From an uncultured Pseudomonadota bacterium (GTDB lineage: Bacteria; Myxococcota_A; UBA796; SXON01), in contig CAISIK010000175.1 of the NCBI GenBank assembly GCA_903885375.1, forward strand, positions 1-64,000: 64,000 nt of DNA, written 5' to 3'. The notes below the pieces were generated by a model that saw only the letters and a list, made by a program, of their open reading frames with translations, had not been told where the DNA came from and searched no databases. A program made the position numbers and the translations under genes. Below, piece after piece: positions 18,358 through 26,046 of this stretch (positions within the stretch are counted from its first letter, which is position 1; each line of letters starts with the position of its first letter).

Positions 18358-18837
18358 TCAGGGGGCGACGACCCGGCCCGGCGCGCCGTTCCTGCCCTCG
18401 GCGGTGTGGCACGCAGCGCACGCGCCGTCTTCCTGCTCGGCCGACATCGACGAGGTGACCCCGTCCCGATCGAGCTCGATGGTGTAGGGCAGGGTGATCG
18501 GGTCGTTGGTGTAGAAGTTGCCGGCGCTGTTGGTGGTGAGCTCCGTGAGGTTGCCGTCGGCGTCGGTCACGCGGACGATCACGCCGTCCACCCCGTTGCA
18601 GTCGTCGGGATCGCCCATGTCGCCCATGACCGTGCCCGCAAGGGTGAAGTGGGGGCCCTCGCCGCTCGCGTGGCAGGCCACGCAGTCCTCGCCGGGGTTC
18701 ATCAGCGGAGACTCGTCGTTCCCGCCCGTCCACGTGTGGCCGGTGCTGCAGGCGGCGGGGTCGCCACCGCCGCTGTCGGAGCTGTCTCCCGGGCCGGAGG
18801 GGCAACCGAGGAGGAGGAGGGGGATGAAGAAGGGCAT
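18358..18837 (-). CDS. diheme c-type cytochrome lipoprotein
   Basis: 159 residues. The signal peptide MPFFIPLLLLGC gives Cys12 as lipid site. Two CxxCH haem c motifs are visible: CVACH in the middle and CAACH near the end. Between them lies a region with a carboxypeptidase-regulatory-like beta fold (DGVIVRVTDADGN...NFYTND). This fits a small periplasmic electron carrier or a haem-bearing accessory to an oxidoreductase. No cytochrome maturation or oxidase genes are near. It is divergent from the DUF2231-like membrane gene, with 156 bases between starts, and the pair may share a promoter region. Confidence 0.8.
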   Translation of the reverse strand: MPFFIPLLLLGCPSGPGDSSDSGGGDPAACSTGHTWTGGNDESPLMNPGEDCVACHASGEGPHFTLAGTVMGDMGDPDDCNGVDGVIVRVTDADGNLTELTTNSAGNFYTNDPITLPYTIELDRDGVTSSMSAEQEDGACAACHTAEGRNGAPGRVVAP

Positions 18838-18993
18838 GGCATGGACTCCGGGTCCAACGTGGCCCCCGCTCGCTCCACCGACCATCCGGCACATGCCGGA
18901 GCACGTCGCCGCGGCGGCTCCACTCGTCCGCCAGCCCGGCGGCCGGCCGTTTGCCGGATGGTCGTTGCCCCCATCGGGCCTTACCCGAAGTCC

Positions 18994-19545
18994 ATGACCA
19001 CCGCCCACCTGCACCTCCTCGTCAACCACGCCGCCCTCTTCGCCTCGGTCTTCGCCTTCCCGCTCCTCGCGTGGTCGTGGTGGCGGCCGAATCGTGGCGC
19101 CTGGGGTTCGGCCGTGTTCCTGCTCACCCTCGGCGCCGGCGGCGCCGGACTCTCGCAGTGGAGTGGAGAGGGCGCCGCGGAGGCCGTGGAGGACCTGCCG
19201 GGCGTTCGGGAGTCGGCCATCGAGGTGCATGAGGAGCGCGCCGAGGTTGCGCTGGTGACCACCCTGGTTGCCGCGGCGGTCGGAGCGGTCGGGTTCTTCG
19301 TGGGCGGCAACCGGGCGCGCCTCGCCACCGGGCTCACCGCGTTGGGGGCCGCAGCATCGTTCGGCACGATGGCGTGGACCGCGAGCGCCGGCGGCCTCAT
19401 CCGCCACGCCGAGGAGATCGGCAGCGCCGATGCCCGCGTGGCGTTGCACGACACGCCCCGCTTCCCGGAGCGCTCCCCCGCAGGCTCCGTTCAGGAAGAA
19501 GCGCGCGACGACGACGACGACGACGGCAACGCATCGAGAAAGTAG
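18994..19545 (+). CDS. small membrane protein, DUF2231-like
   Basis: 183 residues with four hydrophobic segments and an N-terminal HLHLLVNHAALFASVF stretch. The paired His residues in the first helices resemble DUF2231-type membrane proteins, which are thought to bind haem. The C-terminus is hydrophilic and ends in six Asp residues. I start at ATG 18994; an in-frame ATG at 18958 would add twelve polar residues. The divergent neighbour is a diheme cytochrome lipoprotein, which makes an electron-transfer role plausible. The last 55 bases overlap the convergent LuxR-type gene. Confidence 0.6.
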   Translation: MTTAHLHLLVNHAALFASVFAFPLLAWSWWRPNRGAWGSAVFLLTLGAGGAGLSQWSGEGAAEAVEDLPGVRESAIEVHEERAEVALVTTLVAAAVGAVGFFVGGNRARLATGLTALGAAASFGTMAWTASAGGLIRHAEEIGSADARVALHDTPRFPERSPAGSVQEEARDDDDDDGNASRK

Positions 19546-20096
19546 GAGGCGAGCTCCGAACGCCCGGACACGCCCGCCTTCGCGTACACGGCGGCGGCCT
19601 GCTGCCGCACGGTGCGTTCCGCCGTGCCGCGCGCCTCGGCGATCTCCTTCAGGCTCACCCCCTTCAAGAGCAGAAGCGCGACCTCCCGCTCGGCGTCGGA
19701 GAGGCCCCACCGACTGAACTCGGCCTCCACCGCGGCGACAAAGCCGCGCGTGGCGGCCTCGGCCTCGCGCTGCCAACGCGCGGCGTTCGTTCGCCACGAC
19801 ACCGACTCCGCCCGCAGGCGGCCCACCTCCCCGCTCAGCTGACTTCGCTCCTCGCGCATCCGGGCCAGCACCCGGACCAGCCCCACGCTGGCGAGGAGCA
19901 CGGTGAGGCCCTCCAGGGCGACGTGCTCGAGCGGCACGCCATCGGTGAGATCGGCGGCAACGTCGAGCCCCACGAGCACCGCGATCGCCAGGAGGACGAG
20001 GGCGATCGGACGAAGGGACACGCCGGGCGGACCCGGCTCGTCCACCGCCGGGTGCTCCGGCTCCTCGCCCGCGGAGCGCGGGGCATCGCCCGTCAC
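19491..20096 (-). CDS. membrane-anchored LuxR-type HTH protein
   Basis: 201 residues. Two hydrophobic segments (about 28-50 and 60-80) are followed by a probable coiled coil (about 78-125) and a C-terminal LuxR/FixJ HTH. The HTH carries the consensus LSDAEREVALLLLKG and KEIAEARGTAERTVRQQ, with the R-x-EL end. There is no receiver domain, so it is not a classical response regulator; a membrane-tethered transcription factor is the simplest reading. GTG start. It is the last gene of a minus-strand run after a YgfZ-like gene (34 bases upstream). Its C-terminus of six Ser residues is encoded by the antisense strand of the six Asp codons of the convergent gene. Confidence 0.8.
   Translation of the reverse strand: MTGDAPRSAGEEPEHPAVDEPGPPGVSLRPIALVLLAIAVLVGLDVAADLTDGVPLEHVALEGLTVLLASVGLVRVLARMREERSQLSGEVGRLRAESVSWRTNAARWQREAEAATRGFVAAVEAEFSRWGLSDAEREVALLLLKGVSLKEIAEARGTAERTVRQQAAAVYAKAGVSGRSELASYFLDALPSSSSSSRASS
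19505..19522. repeat. (GAC)6 microsatellite shared by two convergent genes
   Basis: Six GAC trinucleotides lie in the overlap of the DUF2231-like and LuxR-type genes. They read as six Asp on the plus strand and six Ser on the minus strand, so a change in copy number would alter both C-termini in frame. Confidence 0.8.
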
Positions 20097-20130
20097 CGGG
20101 GGGCCCTCCCCATCTGGGCTGCCAGGGACA

Positions 20131-21177
20131 CTAGAACGGCAGGTCCGAAACCACGGCCTTCACCGTGCGCCCGGCCGCCTCCACCTCCACCTCGAGCCCC
20201 GGCTGCCACGCCGCCTTCCGCAGGAGCGCGATCACCCGTGCCACGCCGCCTTCGCGCGCGCCCGACCGCGTGACGCCCACGACCTTGCCATCGAGCTTCA
20301 CCTCGGCCTCGGTGGGCGGGATGGCATCCTCTTCCATCCGCAGGCCCCAGAGCTTCTTCTGCACCTGCCCCATCACGTCGATGCGGTTGATGACCTCCTG
20401 GCCGATGTAGCAGCCCTTGGTGAACGAGCAGCAGCGCTCCACGAGGCGCATCTCGTGGACGAGCGCGCGCTCGCCCATGTCCACCGGCCAGCGCGCGAGG
20501 CCGGCCCGGACGCGCAACGACTCGAGGGCATCGCTGCCGCCGATGCCGGCGCCCGCCGCACGGAGCGCCGACCAGGCCTCCGGCGCCCCCTCGCGGGGCA
20601 GCACGAGGTCGACCCCGCCGAAGCCAGTGCGGTCCCGACCGAGCAGGTGCACCTCGGCGGCGGAGGCCACCTCGCCCACCGCCGGCGCCGGCAACCCGGC
20701 CGCAGCGAGCACCGCGCTGGCCTGCGGCCCCGCGAGGTGAACCACGGTGTGGCCCTCGGACCGGTCGGTGAGCTCGACATCGTCGAAGAGGATGAACTTC
20801 TCGTAGCGCTCCACGAAGTCGAGGGCGCGCACGCCGTCGAGCACCACGAGCAGCCGGTTCTCGGCCACGTGGGCCACCTCGAGCAGCCCCTGCATCTTCG
20901 CCTTCTCGTCGCCCATCGCGCTCTGGTTGCACCGCCCCACCGCGAGATCGCGGATGTTGTTGGTGAACATGCCGTTGGCGAAACGGCGGCCATCGGGCCC
21001 TTCGAGGGTGAGGACCCCGTGGGGCGCGAGGTCGAAGAGCACGGCGGCCCGACGGGCTTCGGCGGCCTCTTCTTCGACAGTGCGGAAGTTCGCGGGCAGG
21101 AGCCAGCCTTCCACGTTGGCGAAGTTGGCGCCGGCGGCCACGTGAAGGGCAAACAGCGGGGATCGGGTGAGTCCCAA
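20131..21177 (-). CDS. ygfZ: YgfZ/GcvT-like folate-binding protein
   Basis: 348 residues. The fold is that of the aminomethyltransferase (GcvT) family. The diagnostic KGCYIGQE motif (here in FTKGCYIGQEVINR) marks the YgfZ branch, which binds tetrahydrofolate and supports Fe-S cluster enzymes. No gcvH or gcvP is nearby, which favours YgfZ over glycine cleavage. There is no ATG near the family start. TTG at 21177 is preceded by GAGGA nine bases upstream, begins MGLTRSPLFALHV, and follows the previous stop by five bases, so I take it as the start. The middle gene of a three-gene minus-strand run. Confidence 0.85.
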   Translation of the reverse strand: MGLTRSPLFALHVAAGANFANVEGWLLPANFRTVEEEAAEARRAAVLFDLAPHGVLTLEGPDGRRFANGMFTNNIRDLAVGRCNQSAMGDEKAKMQGLLEVAHVAENRLLVVLDGVRALDFVERYEKFILFDDVELTDRSEGHTVVHLAGPQASAVLAAAGLPAPAVGEVASAAEVHLLGRDRTGFGGVDLVLPREGAPEAWSALRAAGAGIGGSDALESLRVRAGLARWPVDMGERALVHEMRLVERCCSFTKGCYIGQEVINRIDVMGQVQKKLWGLRMEEDAIPPTEAEVKLDGKVVGVTRSGAREGGVARVIALLRKAAWQPGLEVEVEAAGRTVKAVVSDLPF

Positions 21178-21182
21178 GGGGG

Positions 21183-21527
21183 TCAGTCCTCGTCGGCGGG
21201 GGGAACGAACGTGGGCGAAGCGGGGATCACGCGCGGGCTGACGCTGGGTGCCGGGGCGGGAGCCGCGGGGCGGGTGGTGTCGACCACCTCGCGCGGCAGC
21301 GTGCGCAGCTGCACCTTGGCGGCCACGGGATCGGCGTTCTCCATGTGGGTGAGCCGCGCATTCGTGCTCGACCCGCGCTCCGGCGAGTCGGGAACGCCCA
21401 CGGCGGCTTCGGAGGGGCCCCGGCCCCGCATGCCGAGGAGGCCGGCGATGCCGACGACGACCACCACCGCGAGGCAGCAGCAACCACAGCCGAGCGTGCT
21501 CAGCATCCCGGTGCCCATGAACTCCAT
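21183..21527 (-). CDS. small membrane-anchored protein with Cys cluster
   Basis: 114 residues. The N-terminus has a Gly-Cys cluster (GCGCCC) leading into one hydrophobic helix (LAVVVVVGIAGLLG). After it comes a Pro/Ala/Thr-rich tail of about 80 residues, probably extracytoplasmic. The ATG at 21527 has a GGAGG site seven bases upstream. The gene is five bases from the ygfZ-like gene and probably co-transcribed. I do not recognise a family. The four juxtamembrane Cys could be acylated or bind metal; this is only a guess. Confidence 0.65.
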   Translation of the reverse strand: MEFMGTGMLSTLGCGCCCLAVVVVVGIAGLLGMRGRGPSEAAVGVPDSPERGSSTNARLTHMENADPVAAKVQLRTLPREVVDTTRPAAPAPAPSVSPRVIPASPTFVPPADED

Positions 21528-21570
21528 GCGTGATCCTCCGGCGCCCCATATCGCGCAATAGGGGGGCGGG

Positions 21571-22167
21571 ATGGACCTCCCCTCCGCGCCGGACCCTCTC
21601 GCCACCTTGATGCTCGATGGGCGGCTCCCCGCCCTCCTCACCGGCATCGTGCTCTGCGGGTGGGGCGCCAAGCTCTACCGGGTGGTGGTGCTGGCCCCCG
21701 GCATCCTCGCCGGCGTGTACGTGGGCGCGATCGCGCAGCAGCTGCTCTCCTACAGCGTGACGACCGGCCTCATCGTCACCCTCGTCCTCGCCGGCATGGG
21801 CGCGCTGGTCTGCCACTTCGTGGAGGGCCTCGCCATCCGGGTGGCCGGCGCGGGGTTCTTCGGTGCGCTGGCCTGGCTCGGTTGGCCGCTCCTGCACCGC
21901 GGCGCCCTGCCCTTCTGGGCGCCGCTCGTGGCGAGCGTGCTCGGGGCGATCGTGTTCCCCTACGTCTACCGCTTCCTCCTGCGCCCCATCACGGCGCTCG
22001 TGGGCGCCTGGAGCGTGGCGTGGGCGCTCAAGCGGCCCGACTCCCTGTGGATGATCGCGGGGCTCGCCGTCACGGGCACGGCCATTCAGCTTTGGCTGGA
22101 TCGCGGCGGCGGCGGCGAGAAGCCCGCGGCCCGCTCCCCGAAGGTGAAGAAGGGCCGGAAGGGCTGA
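21571..22167 (+). CDS. small polytopic membrane protein
   Basis: 198 residues with five or six hydrophobic segments and a basic C-terminal tail (KVKKGRKG). The length and Gly-rich helices recall TMEM198/DUF4203-type proteins, but I see no diagnostic motif. It is divergent from the small Cys-cluster gene, with 43 bases between starts, and is followed by the M1 peptidase lipoprotein gene on the same strand after 63 bases. Function unknown. Confidence 0.65.
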   Translation: MDLPSAPDPLATLMLDGRLPALLTGIVLCGWGAKLYRVVVLAPGILAGVYVGAIAQQLLSYSVTTGLIVTLVLAGMGALVCHFVEGLAIRVAGAGFFGALAWLGWPLLHRGALPFWAPLVASVLGAIVFPYVYRFLLRPITALVGAWSVAWALKRPDSLWMIAGLAVTGTAIQLWLDRGGGGEKPAARSPKVKKGRKG

Positions 22168-22230
22168 GAAGGGCCGCTGGCCGGGGCCGGGGCGCCGGTG
22201 TAGACGCCGGCGTGCGCCAGACCGCACAGG

Positions 22231-23592
22231 ATGGACCGAATGTGGTGGATTCTCGCCCTCGCGGCTTGCGATGGAACCGCGGACACCGAGCCCGGCGGGC
22301 ACACGGGGCGGCAGCCGCAGGACACCGCGGAGCCCCTCGTGGTGGCACAGGACGTCCTCACCACCGACCTCCGGCTCGATCTCACCACGCTCGCCGGGCA
22401 CGCCACCGTGGTGCTCCTGCCGGCCACCGACGCCAGGGTGGTGAAGCTCGCCGCGAACGGGCTGAACGTGTCGAGCGTGAAGGTGAATGGCGAGGAGGTC
22501 GAGCCCACCTGGAAGGAGGGCATCGGCCACATCCCCGTCGAGAACACCGGCGAGCCCGTCACCGTGGACATGGACTACACGTTCTCCGAACGTTCCATCC
22601 TGCAGTTCGACGGGTGGATGCCGAGCCAGCAGGTCTCCTTCATCTGGCCCGACAACTGCATGAACCTCTACCCCTGCAACCCCTCCCCCGATGATGGCGT
22701 CACCGTCACCATGGCGGTGACCGGTCAGGCCGCGGGGCTCACCGCCGTATACCCCTCCACGACCACGAGCGATGGCCCCTCCTACATGCCGGGCATCGCC
22801 GTGGGCGACTACACCCGCCTCGAGCTCGGCAACACCACTGCCGGCACCGCGCTGGTGGCGTGGCACTTCCCCGGCGAGGCGTCGGCCGCCCGCGCGGCCG
22901 AGGGCACTGCCAACCTCGTGGGCGCCTACGACTTCTTCGAGTCCACTTACGGCGCCTACGCCTTCGGGCCCGAGGCGGGCACCGTCGAGGTCAACTGGGG
23001 GTCCGACTCCTACGGCGGCATGGAGCACCACCCCTACGTGCACGTGGGCACGTTCGATTTCAGCGACGAGGAGGCCCAGCTCCACGAGGCCGCCCACGCC
23101 TGGTTCGGCGATGGCGTACGGCTCGAGTGCTGGGAGGACTTCGTGTTGTCGGAAGGCACCACAACGTACATCGCGGCCCGCGCTGCCGAGGAGGCGGGCG
23201 GCCTGGACTTCTGGCCCTACTACGTGGACGGGTTCCTGAAGCCGGCCTGCGACGGGCTCGAGGTGAACACCATCGTGCTCCCCGACGAGACGTGCAACGA
23301 GATCGACTTCGAGAACGACGACCTGTGGTCGCTCGCCACCTACATGAAGGGGGCCTGCTTCTACGAAGAGGTGGGCGACGTGATGGGCGTCCAGGAGCTC
23401 GACGCGGCCATCGCCGACTTCTACGGCGTGAACGTCAACGAGTCGGCGCGCATGGGCGAGATGATCGACACGATCCTCGCGCACGCCGACGAGGCCGACC
23501 ACGCCGCCATCGAAACCCTCGCTACCGAGTGGCTCCGCACCTACGAGTGCCCGGAAAACTACGCGGAACGGTGCCGCTCCCGCCAGCCCTGA
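22231..23592 (+). CDS. M1-type zinc metallopeptidase lipoprotein
   Basis: 453 residues. The signal MDRMWWILALAAC gives a lipobox Cys13. After a linker comes a beta-rich N-terminal domain and a gluzincin catalytic domain. HEAAH at residues 285-289 is followed by Glu308, which fits the exact HExxH-x18-E spacing of the M1 family, and a GGMEH motif stands where M1 enzymes have GAMEN. A YMKG motif downstream supplies the probable catalytic Tyr. The Asn-to-His change in GAMEN is unusual. Typical M1 aminopeptidases are 600-900 residues, so this is a short, surface-attached variant lacking the large helical C-terminal domain. Its substrate is unknown. Confidence 0.82.
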   Translation: MDRMWWILALAACDGTADTEPGGHTGRQPQDTAEPLVVAQDVLTTDLRLDLTTLAGHATVVLLPATDARVVKLAANGLNVSSVKVNGEEVEPTWKEGIGHIPVENTGEPVTVDMDYTFSERSILQFDGWMPSQQVSFIWPDNCMNLYPCNPSPDDGVTVTMAVTGQAAGLTAVYPSTTTSDGPSYMPGIAVGDYTRLELGNTTAGTALVAWHFPGEASAARAAEGTANLVGAYDFFESTYGAYAFGPEAGTVEVNWGSDSYGGMEHHPYVHVGTFDFSDEEAQLHEAAHAWFGDGVRLECWEDFVLSEGTTTYIAARAAEEAGGLDFWPYYVDGFLKPACDGLEVNTIVLPDETCNEIDFENDDLWSLATYMKGACFYEEVGDVMGVQELDAAIADFYGVNVNESARMGEMIDTILAHADEADHAAIETLATEWLRTYECPENYAERCRSRQP

Positions 23593-23605
23593 CCCGGCCC
23601 GGCCT

Positions 23606-24814
23606 TCAGCCTCCCGCCTCCAGGCGCTTCTTGGCCTCCTCGAGGTGCGGCGCCCGCTTCGCCGCCTTGGCGACGAACTTCTCGAGGTGCGGCCGCGCCT
23701 CCTCCGTTCGCCCCGAGGCGGTGAGCGCCTCGGCGAGGAACCACCACGCATCGGCCGGCACCTTCTTCCCGGCGACCGCCGCCTCCAACGCGAGCACGGC
23801 CTCCTCTGCCCTCCCGACCGCGAGGAGCGCCGCCCCACGAACCCGGAGGGCCGCCGCGCTCGTGCCGAGCGCCTCGACCACGCCGAGCAGCAGCTCCACC
23901 TTCCCCTGGTGCAGGAGCCGGTCGCCGAGGCGACACACATCGTCAGCCGCTGCAGGCCACCACGAATCGGCCCCCAGCTGGAGCACCGGCTCCACCGCCT
24001 CGCGGGTGTTCTCGCGGATGGAGAGGATGCGCCAACCCGCCGCGAGGGGCCCGCGGGCCGCGCCCCGGGGGGTGACGACGATCGCATCGCCCACCCCCAG
24101 CACCAGCATCACGTCATCGCCCTTGCAGCCCTCGTCGACCGCCACCGGGTCGAGCCCCGTTCGCACCCACACGCCGGCGGGTTGCGGGAGGGCTTCGAGC
24201 CGGAGCACGGTGGCCTCGGCGAGCTCGGCGGTCTTGCGGGTGCACTGGCCGGGCAGCTCACGCGCCGGCTCGAGCGCGCTCAGGTAGCCGGCGTCCGCAC
24301 AGAGCCGCGCGATCTCCACACGGCTCTCCGCCCGGATGCGCCCATCGCTCAGGGTGGTCACGACCGCCGCCTCGAGGCCGGGCATCAGGGAGGCGCCCCC
24401 GCTCGCGATGGTGCGCCAGAGGCCCACCGAGGCCCCGGCGCGCACATCCTGCCGGGGGTCGCGCAGCCCCTGCAGGATGCGCTTGAAGGCCGCTTCGGTG
24501 CCGAGACAGCCGCAGATGCCGAACAGGCCGGGGTTCACCACGGGGTCCACGCTTGCCACGGCGCGCAGCCAGGCGGCGCGGGCTTCCTCGGTCACGAGGC
24601 TCCGACGCGGCGGCAGGCGGTGCCGGCTCAGGATGTCCGCCGCGGCACCGGCCGCCGCGAGGCGCACGCCGGGCGACTTGTCGGAGATGGCCGTGGCGAT
24701 GAGCGCATCGATGTGCGCGGGGAGGCCCACCCGGGAGAGGTCGCGCGCGGCGGCCGCCCGCTCGGGGATGTCCTTGGCGCCCAGCGACTGGAGCGGGTCC
24801 TTCGTTTCGGGCAT
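23606..24814 (-). CDS. HEAT-like / TPR-like helical repeat protein
   Basis: 402 residues, no signal peptide, probably cytosolic. Residues 10-205 form helical HEAT-type repeats (AARDLSRVGLPAHIDALI, SDKSPGVRLAAAGAA). The middle holds a beta-rich insert, and the last 120 residues contain TPR-like helices (RGAALLAVGRAEEAVLALE, WFLAEALTASGRTEEA). The ATG at 24814 has a GGAGG site just upstream; a start at 24916 would add 34 disordered residues. Such proteins are scaffolds, and no partner is evident. It is convergent with the M1 gene (13 bases between stops) and divergent from the lipoprotein gene at 24892. Confidence 0.75.
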   Translation of the reverse strand: MPETKDPLQSLGAKDIPERAAAARDLSRVGLPAHIDALIATAISDKSPGVRLAAAGAAADILSRHRLPPRRSLVTEEARAAWLRAVASVDPVVNPGLFGICGCLGTEAAFKRILQGLRDPRQDVRAGASVGLWRTIASGGASLMPGLEAAVVTTLSDGRIRAESRVEIARLCADAGYLSALEPARELPGQCTRKTAELAEATVLRLEALPQPAGVWVRTGLDPVAVDEGCKGDDVMLVLGVGDAIVVTPRGAARGPLAAGWRILSIRENTREAVEPVLQLGADSWWPAAADDVCRLGDRLLHQGKVELLLGVVEALGTSAAALRVRGAALLAVGRAEEAVLALEAAVAGKKVPADAWWFLAEALTASGRTEEARPHLEKFVAKAAKRAPHLEEAKKRLEAGG

Positions 24815-24891
24815 CGCAACCTCCACCGCCCCCGTAATCCGAAACCGGGGCCCCGCCGGCCCCATGCCCGTAGTCCGGATAGGCGGGCGCG

Positions 24892-26046
24892 ATGCTGCTC
24901 CTGACGCTGCTCGCATGCGGCCCCGACATCGCCTCGCTCTACGCGGAGGAGCGCAAGCACGCCCTTGCGGTGGCCTCCACCGCCCCGACGAGCTGGAAGC
25001 CCGACATGATCGTGTCCGCCGGCAACACGGCGGTCGAAGGGCTGATCCTCGCGCACCTGCAGGGCGCCCTCGATGACATCGTGCCGGAAGCGGGGAGCGG
25101 CGTGCCCATGCCGAACCTCGACCTGCACGCTCGGGAGGTCGCGCTCAGCGCGAGCGAGGAGTGCCCCTCCTGCCTGCAGATCCGCATCGTGATCGAGGGC
25201 AGCGTGTCCGCGAGCCTCCTCGGGGCGCGGGCGAGCCTGCCCGTCGAAGGAACGGTGAAGGGACAGGTGGAACTCGGGTTCGACGAGAAGAAGGTGGTGG
25301 TGCGCGTGCGCAAGCTCAAGAACGTGGAGCTTCAAGCGCGCGAGTTCGGCAAGCTCGGCCTCGGAAGCGCGGACTCGCTGTTCGAGGGGCCCGTGCGCGA
25401 TGCGCTCCTCTCCGCGTTGCCCCCCATCCCGGTGGTCGACCTCGGCGCCGCGAACCTCCCGATCCTGTTCCTTCGCGTAAAGACGCACCCCCATGGTCTC
25501 CGCGTGGAGGCGCTCACCAACGTGCCCGACAGCACCCCGGCGCAGCTCGAGGATGTGCGCGGCGTCGAGCTGCGGCTGGGCATCTCCGAGTCGGCGCTCA
25601 CCGGGCTCGTTCGCCGCGCGGCCTTCGAGCGCGGGCTCATCCCCGAGGTGGAGGTGGGCATCGATCCGCGCCGGCTCGACGTGTCGGCCGATCACTTCAC
25701 GCTCGACCTCCGCCTGTGGCGCATCGCGGGCGCCGGGTGGTGGCGCGACTACGTAGCCACCGGCACGCTCAACGTGGCCGACGGCAAGCTCCACCTCGAT
25801 GTGCCTCGGGGCTCCGTGCTCGAAACCGCCGCCTCGCCGGGCGCCGGCCTCGCCGACCCGCTCGCGGCCCTCTTCCAGTCCGAGGTGCTCAAGGCGATCA
25901 CCACCAACCTCGACCAGACCTTCCCGGCCGCGGTGGGCTCGAAGAACGGCGGGCTCCGCGCGCGCGCCGTGGCCACGGCCGTGCGGGGCGAGGCGGACAC
26001 GCTCGTGGTCGAAGGGGAGCTGCGGACGGCGGGCGACAGCCGGTGA
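24892..26046 (+). CDS. lipoprotein, possibly TULIP/BPI-like lipid-binding
   Basis: 384 residues with the very short signal MLLLTLLAC (Cys9). The rest alternates long beta stretches and amphipathic helices in two similar halves. The helix ISESALTGLVRRAAFERG before a beta segment recalls BPI/LBP (TULIP) domains, which bind lipid between two such halves. This is a weak structural impression, not a motif match. The stop overlaps the GTG of the next SGNH gene (GTGA at 26043-26046), so the two proteins are probably made together and act on the same envelope substrate. Confidence 0.6.
   Translation: MLLLTLLACGPDIASLYAEERKHALAVASTAPTSWKPDMIVSAGNTAVEGLILAHLQGALDDIVPEAGSGVPMPNLDLHAREVALSASEECPSCLQIRIVIEGSVSASLLGARASLPVEGTVKGQVELGFDEKKVVVRVRKLKNVELQAREFGKLGLGSADSLFEGPVRDALLSALPPIPVVDLGAANLPILFLRVKTHPHGLRVEALTNVPDSTPAQLEDVRGVELRLGISESALTGLVRRAAFERGLIPEVEVGIDPRRLDVSADHFTLDLRLWRIAGAGWWRDYVATGTLNVADGKLHLDVPRGSVLETAASPGAGLADPLAALFQSEVLKAITTNLDQTFPAAVGSKNGGLRARAVATAVRGEADTLVVEGELRTAGDSR

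Noticed and set aside
20131-24087. A 1318-codon open frame on the minus strand
   Set aside because: Only its last 348 codons (the YgfZ-like protein) have family motifs; the rest is antisense to the plus-strand membrane and M1 genes.
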